A DNA stretch of 64,000 nt from Channa striata (lineage: Eukaryota > Chordata > Actinopteri > Anabantiformes > Channidae): the NCBI GenBank assembly GCA_033026295.1, contig CM065188.1, positions 16,140,354 to 16,204,353 on the forward strand, read 5' to 3'. A program made the translations under genes and the position numbers. Positions 35,762 through 47,769 of the stretch are shown piece after piece. Position 1 is the first letter of the stretch; every line of letters starts with the position of its first letter. The notes beneath the pieces are model-generated. The model searched no databases. It worked only from the letters and a program-made list of their open reading frames with translations, and was not told the DNA's origin.

Positions 35762-38059
35762 ACAGAGGGGACAGCAAACTGCGCTGAAATGCAGAACTTA
35801 AGGAGCATTGGAAGAGACGCAGAGAGCGGCTCAGGAAACGACCAGCTGGAGGAGCAAACTGAGAGAAGGACCAATTGAAAATCTACTACTACTCTTTCGG
35901 CTTTTCCCATCAGGGGTCGCCACAGCGAATCATCCATTTTCCACCTCACTCTATCCTGGGCATCTTCCTCTCTGACACCAGATAATTTAGTTTAGATAAT
36001 TTCTTTTAATATTTGCGTTAGTGTGATACAGGGTCAAATCAGATGTTCATTAAATGTTTCTCTAACGCGCATCCATTTATGCAGAGAGGCAGCACCAGCT
36101 GGGCAAACAGTTCAGTAAATGCAGCATTCCTTCTTTATTGGGTTTGTTTTATCTAATACCAGTGATATAAGATATGATTGGATATCAGCTCATAATATCT
36201 GTAACCGTAGGGGTGTTATCCAAACAGTGCAGCAAATTCTGTTGGAAATGGTGGGCAAATAAAATCATGTGTTTTCTGTAGATTCTAAAACAGTTTGACA
36301 AACTGAGGGGGAGTTTTATCACTAACTGCTTAATGAAACTATTTGCTGTATTTTAATTGCACAAAGATTTGATTCCCAGGCGAATTTCTGACAGAAACAA
36401 AGTATTTAGTCAGTTATTCCCTCACTGCCGCATGAAATCAGTTTGTTATAACAGGAAATTTTAAATTGAAAAACTCTGATTTTATTATTTTATTCTGATT
36501 ATCCACATTACCCATGATTATACCAGTGAGATTTACTTTATCAGCTGCTACTCCTACTAAAATAATATTGATATTTGCTGAAGTGAACTTTTCCTAGTGT
36601 TGATCAAACTATAATGCTGTAATGCAAAATGAATGTCCAGCTTTTTTTTTTTAGGTACTTATTAATAATGATCTGGTTTAATTTCCACCAAGTATTATGA
36701 AAATATTCATGTTACCCTTAACTTATGTCATACATGTTTTTACAATCACAAGAATGAATGGGGATTAAGTCTTTTTCAATTTAAACATTCTATTCTATTT
36801 GTTTGCTTCAGTGCACTCACTGTCTCAAAGCTAATTTCTGTTCTTCAAAAGCTAAACTGAACACTTTATCTCATTAGCTATATTATTAATATTCCATGGA
36901 TGTATATGTTTGTCTTAAAGTTTGTCTTAACATGCTGTTTTTTCTGTCCCGTTGTCGTTGTACATGTTTTACTGTATGTATTGTATGCACTTACACTTTT
37001 TCCTTTCATTCTACTGTAACTAATAAGTTATTAATAACTTAATAAACTGCCCCTTTCAGTGCCTGGTGGTTCTGTCTTCAGTAGTATGTTGTCACTATTG
37101 ACAACTGGTTACTAAATTTGAATAAAACGTTTTCTCCGATGGGTTTTGGTTTTTATTTGTCCAGGGAAAATAGAGGTGATTAGTGCACCTTCTGGAAACT
37201 CATTAATAAAACAGAATAACCAGCTGACAGATAAATTAAAGTATAGTTTTAAAGTGGAGAAAAATAAAAAATTAATAAATGCTAATGTATCTACAGCACT
37301 TGAGTAAACATAAGCTGTTATTTTCTTTTGCTCTATTTAAGTATCAGGTTGGATTTTATTAACTATTTCTTTTGCCCCTTTAATTGTGTTGACCACTTGG
37401 AGCCTCTGTTCCTCTAATGGCTTCACCTTGTGGCAGAGCTGTCCAACCTTATGTCTCTGTGTGCCTGGTTTGCCAGAGAAACTCTCTTCATAACTGGGTC
37501 ATAGTAAATGCTTATGGATCCTTCCATGTGCAGCTGTGTTAAGATGTAAACACAAATTTAGCTATTGCATCTCTCCAGTACAGTATCTAAAGACGCCTTG
37601 GTCAGATTTCATACATGTGTAAAAACGTATATTGATGGATGTACACGTCATGCTAGGCCTATTTGACAGTTATACCTTATTACAGTAATATTATTAGTGA
37701 CAAATCACAATGAATATCTAATCTAGTACAATTGACATGAAGCGGATATGTATTTGTTTATAATTAATAAAAAGACTACTACTCATGTGTTCATGGTTTA
37801 TTCATTGTAAAATGTTTAGGGTAAAATTGATAGCAAAGGTAGCACAGGAAGTCAAAAATAGAGCGTGTTTTTCAGAGTCAGTCCTCTGGTCCCTGTTGGT
37901 TTTTGCAAGACCGTGAACCTCATGTTGAGTACCGGACATGGCGGCTGCCTTCGTTGGTTTGAGTGTGTGTGAAAAAGTAAATGTGCAGCACTTCAGATTT
38001 TAAAAAAAGAAACACTACATGAACTCGGAGCCGGACGTAAACCTTTTCTTACTGATGTC
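35762..38059. other. 3' flank of copy C
   Basis: Up to 35880 it is the now-untranslated remainder of the tail exon, still alignable to copy B. Then comes an RTE 3' fragment (35884-35985) and AT-rich sequence matching 24000-25000. No other exon seen. Confidence 0.55.
35884..35985 (-). mobile_element. RTE-like LINE 3'-end fragment
   Basis: Contains 'cttttcccatcaggggtcgc' and 'cacagcgaatcatcc', the same family as 38709-39010. Not present behind copy B, so it inserted after the B/C duplication or was lost there. Confidence 0.7.
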
Positions 38060-38225
38060 CCGCTAAATTTACGTCATTAGCCCGCCACGGGGCCCCTAAG
38101 CCAATCAGAGCACAGTAAGAGGGAGGCGCGGGCGATTACGTCATCCAGTGAAAGAGCCCAGACAGAGAGTGCCCGCCCCGCCCGGCTGTTAGTGTGTTCA
38201 GCGTGTGGCCGGTTTGTACAATCAG
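38060..38225 (+). promoter_or_regulatory. candidate promoter and first exon (duplicate of 25270-25428)
   Basis: CRE-like acgtcatt, CCAAT (38101-38105), a second tacgtca at about 38137, a GC-rich leader and a possible donor after acaatcag at 38225 (gtaaga). Shared with the 25 kb copy. Confidence 0.5.
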
Positions 38226-38708
38226 GTAAGAAGGAAGATTTGATTTTACACGTTTTGCTTATGGAACGAAATGGAAAAAGTTAGTTTAAAGTCAAGAGTT
38301 TACTGCCGAAATGGGAGCTCAGTGGTGTGGAGTAGTGTGTCTTTCTGTCTCATACAAACAGACATACATGCTCGTGGCATCTTTTAGCTTCCCGTTTGAA
38401 TAAGTTATTACTGGATAAGCTTATTTAAGCTGTTATGGATTGTTGTTTTTCTTAGAAACATTAATGTCTTCATATTGGCAGACTGGCTCTTTTTTTAAAG
38501 AATCTGTTAACTCAAATAAATGCATATAATTCTAATAATGCAAAAACAGTCTCGATGAATGAACAGTCGAGTGTTAATGACAAGTCCAGCATTTTACTTC
38601 TAGATTTTACAGGACGACGGAGCATCTTTCCGTTGTTGTTTTACGTGAAGGCTTCAGATCGATCACCACATTTCTTACTGTTGGTGACGTCACCGTTAAC
38701 GCCACAGG

Positions 38709-39010
38709 ACTACTACTTTTCTTTCGGCTTTTCCCATCAGGGGTCGCCACAGCGAATCATCCGTTTCCACTTCACTCTATCTTGGGCATCTTCCTCTCTG
38801 ACACCAGCTAACCTCATGTCCTCTGTTAGAACATCCATATATCTCCTCCTTGGTCGTCCTCTCGCCCTCTTGCCTGGCAGCTCCATCTCCAACATTCTTC
38901 TACCAATATATTCACTATCCCTCCTCTGCACATGTCCAAACCATCTCAGTCTGGCCTCTCTGACTTTGTTGCTAACACAGGCAACGTGAGCTGTCCCTCT
39001 GATGAACTCG
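38709..39010 (-). mobile_element. RTE-like LINE 3' end
   Basis: The minus-strand frame at 38931-38737 reads GRPRRRYMDVLTEDMRLAGV then RVKWKRMIRCGDP, the characteristic RT C-terminus of fish RTE elements, and then passes into the 3' UTR. 5'-truncated. Confidence 0.85.
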
Positions 39011-39289
39011 TTCCTTATTCACACCGGACGAAGGATGCAAAGTTCCCGATGACAAGTGAACGCCCCTTTAACTGAAGCCCCTCCTCCGACAAGTTTTGAG
39101 TCTTCTCGTCCCGCGAAAGAGTCACGTTGACGCACTGTTGTCCCTCACAGCAGCGGTGTGTGAACGTTACGACGATCCCTCATTACATCAGTGTTTTTTT
39201 TTCTCCCGTGACGATGAAGGCCGCGAACTTCTGCCTCATAGCTTTAACTTCAGCCTTCGTCTGTGTCGAACCGGCTCCGGGCACAACAG

Positions 39290-40943
39290 GTAACTGTAGG
39301 TTCGGTTACTAGCCTGCTGCTAGAGTTAGCTAGCTGTTCAGACATGCAGCCGGTTAAGAACCATCGGAACCGTCAGTTTACAGGGTCACAGCCGGAGCTG
39401 CGATGATGGAGAAACGCGGCGAGGCTGTGGCGCTTTAGCCCAGTCGGATTTTACCCACCAGGCGGGTCCCTGAGCGGATACCCAGCTGCGGCTCCCCGGG
39501 CGCCGGCGGCGGCTGTCAGGCCGCCGTCGTTCGCTTCTCCGTGGTCAAACTGTCCGCGATAGGAATTCACGGAAAAGTGAACGACGGCTGGCGTGTCCGC
39601 GGCCCTCTCCCCCAGGGGAGATGGGTTTGACATTTCATGCGTGGTGAATATGGAACTGGCCGTCATAGAAGCGCCTTGGGTGGCTCCGGTCCCCGGCGAT
39701 AGACCGGATCGTTGATCGCTCTCCGTCGGTTAGTGTGAGGACAGGCGGGCTCGTGTCGCGTCTGGGTCACCGCGTTTCTGTGAGATCGATGATCCGGATT
39801 CATGTTTACACGTATTTATCATATGCTACTTGATGAAAATGATGGAGTAGTGGTCGAATTGTAGGCTGATGTTAATGTCAAAGGTGTGTGTATTTATTCA
39901 GCTTCAATTGGTGAGGAAGATGAAGAGGGGAAGTAGACTGATTGAGAAGGCGAGTTTTACTGCTGTGACTGTGTGTTGATCAGTAAGACTTTCCCACAGG
40001 AATTAGACTTTTAAAACAAGACAACTGCTTAAAGCTTTTCATCAAGAATCAAAACGTGTCGAATAAGCTGCAGTTACTGTGAATATGCAGTGGAATACAA
40101 CCATGTGTGGGTTATGACGTTTAGCCAATTCACTGTCCTGGTACCGGGAAGTAGAACAACGTGAACCCCTGTTTTATAATATAATACTTTGTGTATTGTA
40201 GATGTTGGTGATGTTTCAGTGTGAAAACAGTCACTGTCACAGTTGGCAGGGTTCTGTTTCTGGTCCTGGCTCCAGTGATTTGCTCACTGTGCGGGATAAG
40301 TTTATAAAGTAGGTGTGTCTGTTCAAATAAATTCACAAAATATTCATCTGCCCCCAGCAGCTGTCTGACATTCACCACAGAAGATATTATCAGTCAACCA
40401 CAAATCTGTGTGTTAGTAAATGCTGCATAACACAATTGGGAAATTAAAGAAATGGCTCATTTTAGGTGAATTCACCTGGACTAAAGTTTTTAACATTAGG
40501 CTAAAAGTTCCTTTAGTAACAGAGTATTACAAAGGCGCCAATTTGCTAAATATTCTTTTGGTTTTTTGAGGTGTCGCCCATTCCTAGGTCCACATTGTGC
40601 AAAATCAAGCACTGATTATAAAAATAATTCATCAGATCAGTGGACATGCGTCATGGGGCCATTAAGGACTCGTGTGATTCGCTTCGGTCTTCCTGCGGTT
40701 TTTCAGTATCCACTTGTTCTCCTGTCTCCCTCTCACTCATTGTTTTTCTTTGTCATTCCCATGTAGCCAGTGAGAAACCTGCTGCTCATGGTTCCTAGTG
40801 AGGCTGTGAGTTGTAGTCAACAGCCACTTTAATGCCTGAAGACAAAGTCCTGCTTTAATCCAATTCTCAGCAGTGTTCAGCTCATTTCATTGTGACATTA
40901 GAAACACAAAGTGTGTTTGTCTAAATGCTTTTGTGTGTTGTAG
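39290..40943 (+). other. intron 1 of copy D
   Basis: GC-rich first part shared with the flank of the orphan 25889 exon; from about 40745 on it matches the intron before copy E's IgV. No other feature seen. Confidence 0.6.
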
Positions 40944-43900
40944 GGACGTGTCCCTTCCCGGACCTTATCGAGGCACAAGAAGGACAGGATGTCACTCTGC
41001 GGTGCTGTGTGGATCCTCGAATGAACGTAAAAAATCGCACCGTGGAATGGAAGAGAATGGACATCAACGCGATAGTCCACGTGTACAGACATAGAAAGGA
41101 CGACGGCGCTCTACAGGTGGAGCGGTACAGAGGAGAACAACGCTGGACTATGAAGACCTGAGCAGAGGAATCCTGACTCTGCGGATCTCCTCCACTCAGC
41201 TGTCAGACAGCGGGAAGTACAGATGCAGTGTTCCCAGACAGAGCGCCAGCTTTATCACGCTTCAGGGTAAGATGCAGAAAATAACTCATTCAGACATCTG
41301 CCATTAAAAAGAAAATGCTAACGTAGTTTGTATATAATTTGAAACAGTGAAAAATCAGCAGGACATGAACAGGAAGGATGAATTCAGCACAGTGAGGCCT
41401 CAACTGGAAAATGTGACCCTGCCAAACAACCCTGGTAAGTGATTTGAAGTTATTCTGAAACTAAGAAAACTGCAGCATCTTTAATCAACTGTAAAGTTTT
41501 TCGGTACAATATGTCATAGTTAATGTGAGACTTGTGTGAAAATGTGCATTTTAATTATTTGCAGTTAAAAAAAGTTTGTACACTCAAAAAATAATAATAA
41601 TAATTTTATCATAGCACCTTAAGTGCATCTAATCCAATCAAGTAAATAATGTATGTCTTGAACATGTTATTTCAACACTACATATGTCTTATATATTTGT
41701 GGGCACAAATTGATTGAAACATGTTCATTTAATTTCTTAGCATTTAATTGTATCCAAATGTTTGCTTTTTGTTAGTCTAGTATATTTCTTTCTAATTCAC
41801 TCTACATCAGTAAACCTCTTCAAGACAACTAGTTAATTTCTTGTCAGTGTTCCTAAATTCACTATTGTTAAACAAAGTAATGTGGTTTTTCTTAGTTTTC
41901 CTAAAACATCATCTTGTCTCAATCAGATTTGTTTTACACCACCACAATAGAAAGCATGACATTAACAAAGACTCACTAATTTACATAAAAGCACAGAAAA
42001 CATGCACCAATTTAACATTTTATTTCCACACATTTTTGTTTACCAACAATACAATCTTGACCCTTTGAGACAAAAAAGCAATGTCACTAGATTTGTATTT
42101 CAAGTTTTTGAAATTTCTAACGAGCCACTGAAACACTAACCTTCAGAAATACCTGCCCAACATAAAAGTGCACTTACAAATGAAGCAAGATAAATGCTAG
42201 AATGCAACAACAGTTTGAAATGATCCATAGACCTAAATGCCTTTATAACAGTCACCCCTGTAGCTCTTTTAGTTGTGTTTGAGCAGGACCACAACACTCA
42301 TAAAAAGTATTCATAAGTTTGTAACAACTGCTTCAGTCCATATTGTACTTAAAATTTAACTTAAAATTTCTACAGTGGAGGAAGAAATCACAGAGAAACA
42401 CTTGGTCATTTGTTTTAACTTTTAGCAGTCTTATTTAAGCTCACAGTCGAGACATCTATGATGTATTGTGCCAAAAATAACAGCTTTCTACATACATGAA
42501 GAAAACAAATCTTGCAGAACTACTCCTGAAGCTTGTTTTGGAGGAACTGTACCATGGATGGCAGAGAAAAATCTTATGCAGCAATCAAAACATGCATTTA
42601 TGTTGTGGTGGGCAGCATACGTCAGAACAGCAAATTGGTCCAAATAAAAGAGCAAAATTCATTGCGATGTTCCCCAAGCCTCATGTTTCAGAACTTCAAT
42701 TAAGACTCTAAAGTCCTGTGGGTAATCGTCAGGCACCATCCTTCAGTACCATGTACACTCCCCATCACTGCTTGCTTAATGGGACTGTGTGTTAGGATCT
42801 GAACCCTGTAGGAATGAATACAAAAGGAGTCATGTGAACAAGAAATATAATATTAGGTGCAGCAAGATGCAGAAAGCAAGACGCAACAGCTAATAAGAGC
42901 AGCTTGTGGAAAGCAAACAGTCAGAGATGGTAATGAAATAAAGACAAACATATAAAATAAAAATGAAATTAACACTTAATAATTAAGTATTCACTGGGTA
43001 ACTATTGAAGAAAACATCCAGAAACCTGTGTCCTCATTCCATATCCACCTCCTTGTCTAACCATAACATAATGACCTGTGCAATCTAAGGCAGCAGCTCT
43101 GCATGAATTCTACTTTTACTAGGTTAGATTTTATCGGTTTTTAGGTTGAAATTATCAGACAGGTACTTCACTTTTGTTATATTGACAGATTTACAATGTT
43201 TTAATAATTTAGACTTACAGCTGTCCTCTGTAACAATGCCTGCATTTCCACGTACACATCAATGAAAGGGAAAAATCAGTTATGTTAGTGTTTTATGAAA
43301 AAAAATGTATAATGTGCACAGAAACAGAGCAGCGTTTGTGCAGCTCTAAAAGAAAAAAATTATATATTCACTTCATTTCCACCACGGAAAGAACGTTCAA
43401 TTTTGACAAAACAAATCTGCAAAAAAAAATCTCAAGAAGCGTCCAATAACTATACACAGTAATGATTACAAACAGGTATATTTTGTACTTACCACTAAGT
43501 TCAAGGATGTCTAGCAATGAAATACAGGATTAAAATGCGCAACTTCCTCATCCATTTTAAATTCCCGCTTCTTCGACCTCCGGATTTCCGGGGTTGATGA
43601 TCATGCGCAGTAGAGACTCGTTGTTTTGAGGTGCTTCATTCTCACTGGATGAACAGGTGCTGATCTAACTCTGGATTTTCATTCCCTCGTTTCCAACAAA
43701 CGAGAACGAATCGTTTAATATAACGAAACTTGTTATATTCTTATACGTCAAACATACTTGTATTTTGCAAATCCAACACTCCACTTTTGCGCTTTTATGA
43801 ATGTACATTTCCTTTCAATCATACCTTGACTCTGCTCTTTCTTCAGATGCTGAGAGGAAGGATGTCAGTGGCGTTGTTATTGGTGTGTGTGAGGGTCTTA

Positions 43901-44565
43901 TTGTTCTTTCTGTTTTTGCCCTCCTGGTGAAACGTGAACATATCAGTAAGTTATAGATTTCTGCTTTAGAGCCTTTCATTTTCAGTGGAAATATGAATCT
44001 CTACATTGACTAAATGACTAAACATGAACCCAGTGCAGTTCTTGTATTATTGGATTGACTTTGTTGTGGTAATTATGTCTTTCATGTGTGTGTACCAGCA
44101 TTACACAGACCATCTTTTAAACTGTCACTGTGTTCTCTCAGAGAAATGTTGGAGGCCCGGACGAGAGACGCAGCCAGATGTGGAGAAGGAAAACGACCTA
44201 CAACTGAAACCTCTGACGTCATCAGGAATGAAAGGAGTCAAAAGTGAAGGCACCAATCAGAGTTTGGCATCATAAGACAGCCGGCCTGTTTTATTCTGTG
44301 CTCAGGAAGCTCCCTCCTTTTGTTGTAAGCTACTCCCACTATCCACCACCTGTGCATTAGTTTCATTCTGCTTATCAAGCTCATAGTCTGAGAAGTCCGG
44401 TTAGTGTCTTCACTAGTGTCTCTGCTAGAACCAGTGTCCCAGGCTCTAGTAGGTTGGACCACATAGATACTTTAAAAAATGTAAATTACACTGCACTAGT
44501 CAGTCAACTGGTCGTGATGATTCAAGATTACTCAGACATGATGGCTGTCAACAGAAGTGGCATTA
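40745..44565. repeat. segmental duplication, D gene copy (partner 49735-51208)
   Basis: Exons and introns of D and E are near-identical across the IgV, linker, TM and tail, apart from the 2.2 kb insertion in D, one frameshift and a few substitutions. The duplication or conversion is recent. Confidence 0.85.
41583..43801. mobile_element. unidentified 2.2 kb insertion in copy D
   Basis: Copy E lacks it. The junctions show tgtaca on both sides (41577-41582 and 43802-43807), a 6-base target duplication. It begins with a (TAA)n-like stretch. The ends are not convincing inverted repeats. The right part (about 43540-43690) is GC-richer and, read on the minus strand, looks like a 5' exon followed by a gtaagt donor. 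No known element protein recognised. Confidence 0.7.
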
Positions 44566-46740
44566 ATTTATTTAATAATAATAATAAATTATTTTATTTT
44601 ATTCACTATTTGCAGATGTGACAGGCTGGTTAAAAGTTTGTCACAATAACGACGTTAAGCCCATAAGAAAGAATACAGGCAACAGCACCACAGGGCACCA
44701 TTACTCCACAATGCTTGACAACCGTGAAAAACCTCAATAGACAAAAATGCACAAGTGGCTTAAAATTTTAATATGGCGGTGGTCTCATGTATATTCATGT
44801 TAGATTGGACTTCAATTAAGACGGAGGGAAAAATGGGGTTTGTCAGTCACCTTTTCACCAGCAGATTTCTTTATATAGATGGATAGCTTTTTTTTCTTGT
44901 CATTTGTATGCGTCTTTCCTTTGGTACAGCTTCTTTAAAGCACTTTTCTTATGTGTAAATTGCAATAACGCTTTTTATAAACTGTATTTTAATCACAACC
45001 TGATTCTGTGGTCGTTTTTCTATTGCTCAGTCACTACCAGCTCATTACAATCACAGTTTACAACAAAGGTCTTTGTAAACTATTATTCATTTTATTTTTT
45101 GTAGGAGATCTTCTTTGGTAGGAGAAACAATCAGTTTAATTGGTTTTGTGGAAATACATTTATTTAACCACTGTATTTGGGGAATTTTGATCAACTATTT
45201 CCATTGCTGCTCTATATTTTGAGTTAGAGGTAAGAATTATCAAACCGGTTTGATGTGAGAACAGCATCATTCATGTTTTTGGATTAAATTCAAAACGTGT
45301 GTGCTCATATTTTTCCTTTTGGTGGGAAATGATGAGTAATTACTGAGGCTCCGTTTCTTTAAGGTGACAGTGAAAATCCACATACGCAAAAGTGTGACTC
45401 GGTCAAATCATACCGAAGTTTGCACATACTTTATTAGATTTTGACATGACAATATTTGGCAGCACCGAGTTGCCGAAATCTGCATCCCCCACTCTAATCA
45501 ACACTTATGGACTAGCATGAATTTATAATCTGTTCACATCTCCAACATGGATCATATTGATTTTACACAGTTGTTTCATTTGTTCCCGGGTTTACGTTCA
45601 GCCTGTGCGCGCTCCCGCTTTGGGGACGCAGATCTCGGCATAACACCGGCACCGTGAGGGAGGGTGTTGTGGGGGGGAGTGACCGGCTCAAGTTGTCGTT
45701 GGCTTCTCTGTCTATGTTCTAATAAAGCCGGTTATTCCTGTGGGAATAGCCAATGAAGGACAGAACTGCTTCCTTGCCGGATCCCTTGTCGTCGTGCGGT
45801 GGATGGGACACGGGTGATCTCACAGCCGTTGGTTCAGTACCGGTCCGGTGAAGCTGCCAGGTTAGAAACTCCAGCTCCCGCTAAAACCCGCCGTAGCTGC
45901 CGCACACGACCAGCTGGCGCCACAATACATTCAACGAACCACAATGAAAACCTTCATTTATCATAGAACTAAATTCCTATACCCTTTTTTTTTAATAAGG
46001 CAACGATTTTACCCACACAAACAAGTTTTTAGATATTAATCAATGAAAGCTGCAGTTTAGAAATACGATGCTTGAACATCACGTTTAGTCTAATAAAGCT
46101 CATAAACGTGCATGGACTTATAATCTGTGAACATCTCCAACAAGGATCATATTCATCTCACACCGTTGTTTGCATCATAATTCATGTGTCCGGGTTTGAA
46201 CCTGTGCGCGCTTCCGCTTTTTCTCAGCCAGTCGAACACGGACAGATCACGGTCGGTTCTACTGTGGACAAGCTGCCGCAACATCCAGGAAATTATTTTT
46301 AGCTACGTTCCCTTTTTGATGGCGTCTGAATTTCCTCAAAAGCCCGATTCGAAAACGAAAGGGCGCGACAAAAGACGAGTACGACACTTTCTGAAAGCTG
46401 CGGTTAGAAAATGTGAAAGAGTGAAACGCGTCTGTCAGAGACGGACAGACAAACACGACGTGTGGCAGATGTGAGACATCACTTTCCCCGACGGGTTCCA
46501 ACGTCCAGGCCCATGTGGATCCGCTGTGTGTCTTTCCTTTCGTCCTTTGCTGCGTTTCTCTCATTCTGCAGATGGAACATGAGCCGGAACCGACGAACCG
46601 AGCTGCGCTTCTGCTGCGTCTTGACGCTTCTGTTCAAATCCCACAGCGCAAACTTCCGGGAGTGTTTAACCCGCTTGTCGACGCCTGACGTTTGTTTCGT
46701 CAAAACTTCCCGGAGAATCATGGACTCAGCAGGGCGTAAC
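44276..46740. other. spacer between copies D and E
   Basis: To about 44565 it matches the 3' flank of E. From 45360 it matches the 26.9-27.3 kb spacer, with an internal tandem copy (45510-45640 versus 46105-46245). An insertion-like GC-rich segment at about 45640-45930 contains aataaag. No coding exon supported. Confidence 0.5.
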
Positions 46741-46744
46741 TCGG

Positions 46745-46826
46745 GTAACCCCGCCCACCACTGTGCAGTATAAAGTCGACGAGCGGCGTCTCCCGGACCG
46801 CGGACGGTTCGCGGTGTCGGCTCAGG
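46745..46826 (+). promoter_or_regulatory. promoter of Ig copy E
   Basis: GC box (ccgccc at 46751) and a TATA box (tataaa at 46769-46774), about 55 bases before the ATG at 46827, leaving room for a short leader. Confidence 0.65.
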
Positions 46827-47736
46827 ATGAGGACGGTGAGCATCGGGGTCCTGGTTGTTCTGCTGTTTGCTCAAGTTGCAACCGGTAAGTTTGTTTTATT
46901 AATAAACAAACACCAACGATATCAAACGTAAACAGGCATGAAACTCTTTAAAAACACTGAGGATTGGAGCTTCATACACGTGCATAAATATCATATCGTG
47001 TTTTGTTTGAATGAAACTTCCCCTGATCTTCATCGGCTCAGTGTCAGTGACGGTCGGACGCGGCGCGTGTTTTCTCTATATTAACCAAATGTATTTCACC
47101 CGGTTTCACCCGGTTTTACCTTTCTGATAACGGTGAGCGGCGGAGTCCGGGTTTTGGAGGGCCCCCCGGGCACGGCCTGCCGCGGAGGCGTGTATCCAGC
47201 TGTCCAGAGAACCAGGGGGGAGAGGCAGCCCTCCCCCCGGTTTTTCTCCCTTCCTTGGTCAGAAACCCAGTTTTTGAAAGCAGTGAGCTCCGGGGGGGCG
47301 GCAGCCGTGCTGCTTAGCCCAGGGTCGGTGCACCGGAGCGGGGATCCCACTGGCAGCGTGGGCCCCACGGTGGTCTCGGTCGGCGGGGTCTTCGAGCGGC
47401 CCCGGTTTCGGGGTGCATCTCCTGGGCACCCCCCCAGAAGAAAACACCCGCTGCGGGGGTCTGTATCCAGCTCTCCAGCTCCCCGGAGCACCGAGGGAGG
47501 GAGGCAGCCCTCCCCGGAGTACCAGGGGCACGAAGTGTTTTAGCCGAGGAAGGGAAGGGCCGCGAACGAGCATAGGTGGAGCGAGTTTTCCTCCCTTCCT
47601 CGGGGGAAGATGATCAGAGAATCGGCTAAATCTCCGATGTTATTACCGGGAGATTTCGAAATGAATCTCCAGTGTGTCATCGCGGATGTTACATGTTCGG
47701 TTATTGTTATTGTTATTATTATTATTATTATTATTA

Positions 47737-47769
<33 letters not shown>

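Larger units (their letters stand above)
39214..44275 (+). pseudogene. Ig copy D: five-exon V-set gene with a 1-base frameshift in the IgV exon
   Basis: Exons: signal 39214-39289 (MKAANFCLIALTSAFVCVEP), IgV 40944-41266, linker 41348-41434, TM 43847-43945, tail 44142-44275. The IgV exon is 323 nt. The nearly identical exon of copy E is 324, with an extra C at the position equivalent to 41133/41134, so here the frame shifts and stops at 41158-41160. Everything else is intact: N-terminal TCPFPDLIEAQEGQD, RCC, VEWKRMD, DSGKYRC, a TM with a buried glutamate (VVIGVCEGLIVLSVFALLV) and a tail beginning KKCWRPG and ending NQSLAS. A sequencing or assembly error is possible. A 2.2 kb insertion sits before the TM exon. 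Confidence 0.75.

Noticed and set aside
45640..45930. GC-rich segment with aataaag and a tggcgcc motif, resembling an LTR/primer-binding region
   Set aside because: No matching second LTR, no target duplication and no internal proteins could be found; similarity to an LTR is too weak to call.
46310..46474. Basic 54-codon frame containing KTKGRDKRRVRHFLKAAVRK
   Set aside because: No homologue recognised, no splice or promoter context of its own, and it lies in a duplicated non-coding spacer.
47096..47573. Four overlapping frames of 100-136 codons on both strands
   Set aside because: Open on both strands because of high GC and few stop codons; low-complexity Pro/Gly/Arg composition with no recognised domain.
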